Assembly: GCA_026929865.2 (NCBI GenBank)
Contig: CM049416.1
Coordinates: 5,507,501-5,571,500, forward strand
Length of the DNA: 64,000 bases
Source: Hyperoplus lanceolatus
Lineage: Eukaryota; Chordata; Actinopteri; Uranoscopiformes; Ammodytidae
Reading direction: 5' to 3'
Positions 58,982 through 64,000 of the stretch are shown here, piece after piece. A program made the position numbers and the translations under genes. Under the pieces are notes generated by a model. That model was not told the DNA's origin, made no database searches, and was given only the letters and a program-made list of their open reading frames with translations. Every line of letters begins with the position of its first letter. The stretch's first letter is position 1.

Positions 58982-59128
58982 AGTGGGGGGAGACTTTAAG
59001 AATGTTAAGTTAATGGCCGAGAAGAGTGTAAATCTTTGGCTGCACTGAATATAAGACCTTGTTTCCACCTGGAATTAACATCTGACTTTTTGACCCATCA
59101 ACTGAGAGAGGGATGAGACAGAGAGACA
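58766..59128 (+). repeat. Direct repeat unit, copy 1 (contains (CA)n)
   Basis: GTGTGTTCATTTGCTGTCGT, GTTGTAATAAAATCTCTATC, AGGGCTGAAAAGGTAGAGAC, a CA tract, GAGTGGGGGGAGACTTTAAG and CACTGAATATAAGACC recur in the same order in copy 2 (61,261-61,678). Confidence 0.8.
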
Positions 59129-59294
59129 GCGTCTCTTGTTCTTACTGTACCACATTACTGTATTATTTCAACAAGAGTGAATTTCAAGGACTCTAAAAAC
59201 ACACACACCTTTATCTTCAACATGGTTGTTGCTTTGGCGATGCGTCTGGATAAATGTTCCTTTGCATGTCTACAGTAAAGTGTTGTGAAGTGTC

Positions 59295-59690
59295 TTTTTA
59301 TTTACTTTTTTTATTTTATTTTATTTAACCTTTATTTAACCAGGAAAGTCCCATTGAGATTAAAAAATCTTTTTTCAAGGGAGTCCTGGCCAAGAGGCAG
59401 CAACAAGTTACATGTTCACTCACAATAATACACTCACAACATATAGACAAATTAAAATGATAAAAAGCTGTTATCAAATAAAATCAGAAAAAAACAACTA
59501 CAAGTAAAAGAGGTGGTCTGAAATGCTCTCAGCTTAGATTTAAAAGCGTTCAAAGAAATCATTTCGGTTAATTTAAAAAAATCTTTTAGCCAGTTCCATG
59601 TGGTGGGAGCAGAATGGATGAAAGACCTTTTTCCTGATTCTGTGTGTGCAAATGGAACTGACAGAAGCATCTGATTGTTTGAACGGAGAC
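59295..59690 (-). mobile_element. 5'-truncated LINE 3' end
   Basis: The minus-strand peptide SGKRSFIHSAPTTWNWLKDF, then FKLTEMISLNAFKSKLR, is the usual end of a LINE ORF2 ('G.RAF..APT.WN.L...'). The 3' UTR (CTTGGCCAGGACTCCCTTGA, AATCTCAATGGGACTTTCCT, GGTTAAATAAAGG) and AAATAAAAT tandem tail follow. Confidence 0.75.
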
Positions 59691-60258
59691 TGTGAGAAGC
59701 AACACTTTTCTGTCTTCACACCGTAGATAGTATATAAAACCCCCACACACTCCACACCCAGCAGTCACAGCCTCCAGCAGAGACATGTGGTCATGTGTCT
59801 GATGACTAGACGTACCACCATCACATAGGGCAGGATGTCCTTTGTTCTTATCTATGTTGTCTTTGTACTGTTATCTTCAAAACCTCCTCTGACTAGTGTA
59901 ATGGCAAATATTGCATATGATATATCTCCAGACTCAAATGTTAGAATGCTTTTATCTGCAATAAGAAACATTGCATTTATCTTGTATAGATTCCTAAAAA
60001 TGTTAGAAGTGTAATGAAATATATTGCAGGTTGTTTAATTCTAAACTCAAATGCGTATCCACCAAACCACTCAGACGGGTCACCACACCTCCTCTATTGT
60101 CTTATGCTCAGAACTCCCCCTGCTGTATCTTCAAACTGCCCCCCCCCCCACTACCCCCCTCACATGACTGACCAATTGAGAGCATTGCATTGTTGTTATG
60201 GTGAGCTGAAGCCATTCGCTGTGTCTTATTTAAGGGGCGACACGGTCTACGCGGTCTA

Positions 60259-61039
60259 TGAAGGCTATAGAGCTGTTAAATGGAAGTGGTTTACTTCCGG
60301 GACATGGGACCTCTCGGCTCGAAAAATTACAACGGTAGTCAATGGAAAGAAATGTATTATTTTCTGGTCCCAGTCATGAAATGCCTTCGATTACACATAT
60401 GTTTTGTATGGATTTAGATGGTATTTTTTCGTGCAAAGAATGGAACAATTTAGCGAGTAGAAGCTGGATACGGTCAGGTTTTGTGCAGAGCGCTTTTGTG
60501 GACTACTGCTCTTCGCTGCTCTTGACACTAATGATATACGTCACCACCACTCGCACCCGCTTAGCTCAGAAACATGGTTGTGTCTTTAATGCACTTTACC
60601 GCCGTCTTTCAATGACAAGACAAAAGTCTTCAGTGTGGCGAAAACCACTACACAAGTGGACATGTGGAGAGTTTCAATTTCTCGAGTGGGGAGATTGTTG
60701 GCGTTGTCCACGCCAGCCATTAGCATTAGCATTAGCACTGTCGGTCGAGAAGTGGAGGGAATGTGTTGAGGTGACGTCACAGAGGCGTCAAGACTTGTAG
60801 TTGTTCTCGTAACATTTTTTCAAAAGCCGTTAGACGAATAATCATATAACATACCGTCAAACTCTTCACATGAAAAATGATCAGTTAGACCCATACAAAA
60901 CATATATGTAATCCAAGGCATTTAATGACTGGGACCAGAAAATAGTAGATTACTTTCCACAGACTCCCATTTATTTTTTTTCAGCCGAGAGGTCCCATGC
61001 CCCGTAATTCCGCCACTTCCGCTTAATAGCCTTTGAAGG
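60259..61039. repeat. Diverged foldback (arms about 175 bp)
   Basis: The left arm (about 60,259-60,435) and the right arm (about 60,867-61,039) are inverted copies: ATGGGACCTCTCGGCT, TTTCTGGTCCCAGTCAT.AAATGCCTT and TATGTTTTGTATGG all recur. Identity is visibly lower than in the 55 kb foldback. The spacer includes CATTAGCATTAGCATTAGCA. No frame of known type was seen. Confidence 0.65.
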
Positions 61040-61260
61040 CTGAACGAGCGTTGTTAAACGAGACGGTCTCCGCAGGTCTCCGTTAACGAGCATTTCCGGT
61101 TTGCGTAACAAGCCGTTACCTTGCGTGACGACTGTGACTATTCAATTTGATCTTTTTATAGATGTAGAATCGTATTCCTCAAGACTGGAGAATTAGGGCC
61201 ACAAACTATTTATCTTGATTAAACAGCTAACAAGCACATAGCAGCAGGCTGGTGGATGGA

Positions 61261-61407
61261 CGTGTGTTCATTTGCCGTCGTGTTGTAATAAAATCTCTAT
61301 CAAAACAAAGTCTCTTCTCAAGTCGTGTCTTGCTCATAGCTGAATATAAAAGGGCTGAAAAGGCAGAGACAGACCTCCACCCACACACACACTCACTCAT
61401 TCACTCA

Positions 61408-61492
<85 letters not shown>

Positions 61493-61678
61493 ACAAACAC
61501 ACAAACACACAGACACACACAAGAGTGGGGGGAGACTTGAAGAATGTAAGTTAATGGCCGAGAAGAGTGTTAATCTTTGGCTGTTCTGGTGTCTTTAGTG
61601 TTCTGAGCTGGAATGCATCAGTGCTTACACTGAATATAAGACCCATTAACTGAGAGTTGGGTGAGAGAGAGAGAGACG
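61261..61678 (+). repeat. Direct repeat unit, copy 2 (contains longer (CA)n)
   Basis: It has the same order of blocks as copy 1, with a CA tract of about 138 bp (61,382-61,520). The two units lie about 2.5 kb apart in direct orientation, with a LINE and a foldback between them. Confidence 0.8.
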
Positions 61679-61859
61679 GTCAGTGCGTTTACATGCAGAC
61701 TCATAATCGGGTAACTAAACGAATAAGACTTCAACAGGACTTTTAAACTACATGTAAACACCTTTATCCGATCTAGTTCAGACAAGAGAAGTCGGATAAG
61801 AACACCTAGCATAGTGGAGACAGCCATTTATCCGATTTCCGAAAGGCCATGTATACTCA

Positions 61860-62736
61860 TGTTGTGAAAATAAGTCAACCAGGATGCGTGAAGGACAGAG
61901 TTTCCAGTCAGGAGGTAAAGTTAATAAAGTGATATTTATTTCACCAAAAAGCAGAATAGATGGCTCCGTACAGTTAAACGTGCACGGACCTAAACATGAG
62001 AAGTCAACCTAGAGTTAAGTTCTCAAAGAGAAGGCGCTTAGACAATATTGCGCATAGTATATATAGAGATTCCTCTTGTGAGGTCCCATAGGTCAAAATC
62101 AAAACATGATGCAGGCGGGGCGTACTTTACTATACGTGGCCTGGGTGCGAGCACTGAGTATTTTTCATTTTTTTCATTTAACTTTTATTTATCCTCGAGA
62201 GACCAATTGAGGGGTGACCCTCATTTTCAATGACGTCGGCGAGTATGGCGTATGAGTATGGCCACTCAAACCGGCTCTCTCTCTTCCAGGGTTCATCTTC
62301 CTCTTCTTATCAGTGATGATGTGTGCATGTTGTCGAGGTGCATAAAGAGGGGGCCCTTTGTCAATCTAATCTCTAAGTGTGTGTGTGTCCGCTCTAAGGT
62401 CAACCAAAGTTCTTTCCACGTTTCACTTCTGCAATCTTACAGTGCTATGGGTCAGTATAAGTTCTACAGGTGTCAGTTCTCTAATTAGTGTGTGCTTAGG
62501 GTCAATCAGAGTTTCCTGAGAGTATCACTTCTTCTTCTGTGTACAGCCAGCCGAAATAAAACTGTCTGGGGATTCAAACTCTCTTAATAATTCTCACTCA
62601 ATCAGGGGCCTGCTGATTTAAAGCTATTATGTATAATATGTGTGTTATTCTAGTGCCTGTTGATTAAAGCTATCATGTGTAATATATGTATTATGAGTGG
62701 GCATCTCTAAAAGTTAATTTTCTCTACACTCAGACA
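61860..62736 (-). mobile_element. Solo LTR, family C, reverse orientation (fossil)
   Basis: On the minus strand it runs from TGTCTGAGTGTAGAG to CACAACA. It carries the same blocks as the plus-strand copy at 57,916-58,685, and an extra segment at about 62,160-62,235 (TTTAACTTTTATTTATCCTC) that looks like a LINE-tail insertion. Confidence 0.6.
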
Positions 62737-62934
62737 AGTGACATGGTCCGTTCGAGTGTCTAGTCTTAATCCAATCTAGTTGTGCCATGTAGCTACACTG
62801 ACTGTGAGGGAGTGCAAGACCAAATGTGTGCTCTCAGGGTCAGGGTGAAAGACAGAGGCATATGGCAATAACAAGCCTGTCTTGTGCCAGCTCTATTTGT
62901 AATTTGATTCCCTGGATAAAATTAGTATACCTCC

Positions 62935-63775
62935 GCCGAAGCTTCTGCAGAGCAATGAAACATAAGCACTAAGTTGGCGCTTATGCGTTGTCAAAAAGTT
63001 AAAAGTGTAGTAAGCTTCTTGCTCGTAGGGCTATCTTACTCAAGTGGAAAGATCCTGCTCCTCCTTCCCACTCACATTGGATTAGAGACATTATGTCATG
63101 TATGAATTTAGAGAAAATACGTTATACTACCCAGGGATCCGAGAATAAATTTGACAGAATTTGGCGCCCCTTCCTAGATTATTTTAAAAAACCAGCAACA
63201 ACAATACAAGAGTAGCTACCTCCTCCCCTCTCTTATCTGATTTAATTTTATTTCTGTTTGTGGTTAGGTGGGGGGGGGGGGGGGATATGGGCGGGGTGTG
63301 TTCGGGGGAAGAAAAAAGGGGAAAAACTCAATCATTGTACTGGCCTGGTGCTACCAGACCATCGTACTTCATTTCATTTGTACAGAAGGTCTGGCAGTGC
63401 TGTAATTGGCAAACGTTCACTCATGGAGGCGGGTGTCTGTTAAGGTTTAAAACTATTGGATCTGCCCAGTGCCACTCTGGATTAGCCAACCAATCGCATA
63501 ACGTTTGGTCGTCACGTGTGTCATGAGCCGGCTTCTGGCAACTGAAACTGGAGCGCGACTTCGACGTCATCGTTCTCAGCCACTCGCTCTGTTCGCTGAT
63601 TGGACCGGCTGTCGAATCTCCAGCAAAACTGGGAAATGGGCTGTACACCCAGACTGACTACTGAAGGGAAAATAAAATTTGGCCGGAAGTAGGCGGGCGG
63701 GCGGAGCCAGGCTATCATTGTACTGTATTTGCTTCGCAAATCTTTTGATGAATAAAAAAACCTTTGAAAGAAAAG
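62935..63775 (+). mobile_element. 5'-truncated LINE-1-like 3' end
   Basis: The peptide ILLKWKDPAPPSHSHWIRDI, MSCMNLEKIRYTTQG, NKFDRIWRPFLDYF and the stop at about 63,213 match the L1-type ORF2 C-terminus ('LLKWK...PPSH..W..D...CL.LEK.RY..RGS...F...W.PFL'). The 3' UTR ends AATAAAAAAACCTTTGAAAG and is split by the MITE at 63,343-63,713. Confidence 0.8.
63343..63713. mobile_element. MITE with long target duplication (about 12 bp)
   Basis: The ends are GCCTGGTGCTACCAGAC and GGCGGAGCCAGGC(T). The flanks ATCATTGTACTG (63331-63342 and 63714-63725) are identical, and the LINE-1 3' UTR reads through once the element is removed. GCCTGG...CCAGGC ends with a GCTCCGCCC subterminal block are recurrent in fish genomes. 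The superfamily is not assigned; the duplication is longer than in hAT. Confidence 0.7.
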
Positions 63776-64000
63776 TGGAGTAAGCAATTCTAGAGAATGA
63801 GAACGTGTTGCAACATTTTTTTTTGTCAAATTCGTGAATATCGCCTCACAATCTGCTTCCTGTCCGTATGTGTGAGTGCAAAAAAATCTGGTGTTAATAC
63901 ACAGCATAGGCTCTGTAAACGGGATTGTTGTTATATCTACCATGTCCCCCTTTTACATTCTCTTAGTCTACAACATACCAGTTTACAGAGCTTAGGCTAC
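63776..64000. other. Intergenic end of window
   Basis: I saw nothing that can be named. Confidence 0.5.

Overview
The window looks like teleost fish genomic DNA. It is intron-containing, rich in (CA/GT)n microsatellites, and about half of what I can recognise is fish-type mobile elements: hAT, Harbinger-like, TTAA-target and TA-target DNA transposons, LINEs, a tRNA-derived SINE and solo LTRs.

Two host genes can be supported, both on the minus strand. Positions 7748-7856 are the first coding exon of a DENND5B-like gene. Its residues match the start of the DENND5 family, it ends at a clean phase-1 splice donor, and a CpG-rich 5' region lies behind it. The 7.7 kb below it is therefore probably intron 1. 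Upstream, 13.6-18.95 kb holds a gene dominated by one giant coding exon of about 1,490 codons, plus two short 3' exons whose splice phases fit. The predicted protein of about 1,517 aa is low-complexity, serine- and acid-rich, and carries SUMO-interacting-type motifs. I could not assign it to a named family.

From 19 kb to the end I see no further convincing host exon, only layers of transposons. Many boundaries can be read directly from terminal inverted repeats (TIRs) and target-site duplications (TSDs). Examples are a hAT with a multi-exon ZNF862-like transposase at 27,979-36,367 (TSD GGTACATT), itself invaded by a LINE, a 3.9 kb TIR element and an LTR; a Russian-doll nest at 41.4-44.9 kb (SINE, then hAT, then a second hAT and a TA-target element); a Harbinger derivative at 46,646-48,194 that keeps only its Myb/SANT gene and sits inside an LTR fragment; and several TTAA-flanked elements. 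Three inverted-repeat (foldback) structures lie at 39.4-40.2, 55.1-56.3 and 60.3-61.0 kb, the middle one nearly identical between its arms.

The only functional relationship suggested is between neighbours on the minus strand: the large gene and the DENND5B-like gene lie head to tail about 5.8 kb apart, separated by two MITEs and an old repeat. No new multi-gene system was found. The most original items are the unassigned large gene, two TIR families that share the 3-bp target CAG, and a MITE with an unusually long (about 12 bp) target duplication.
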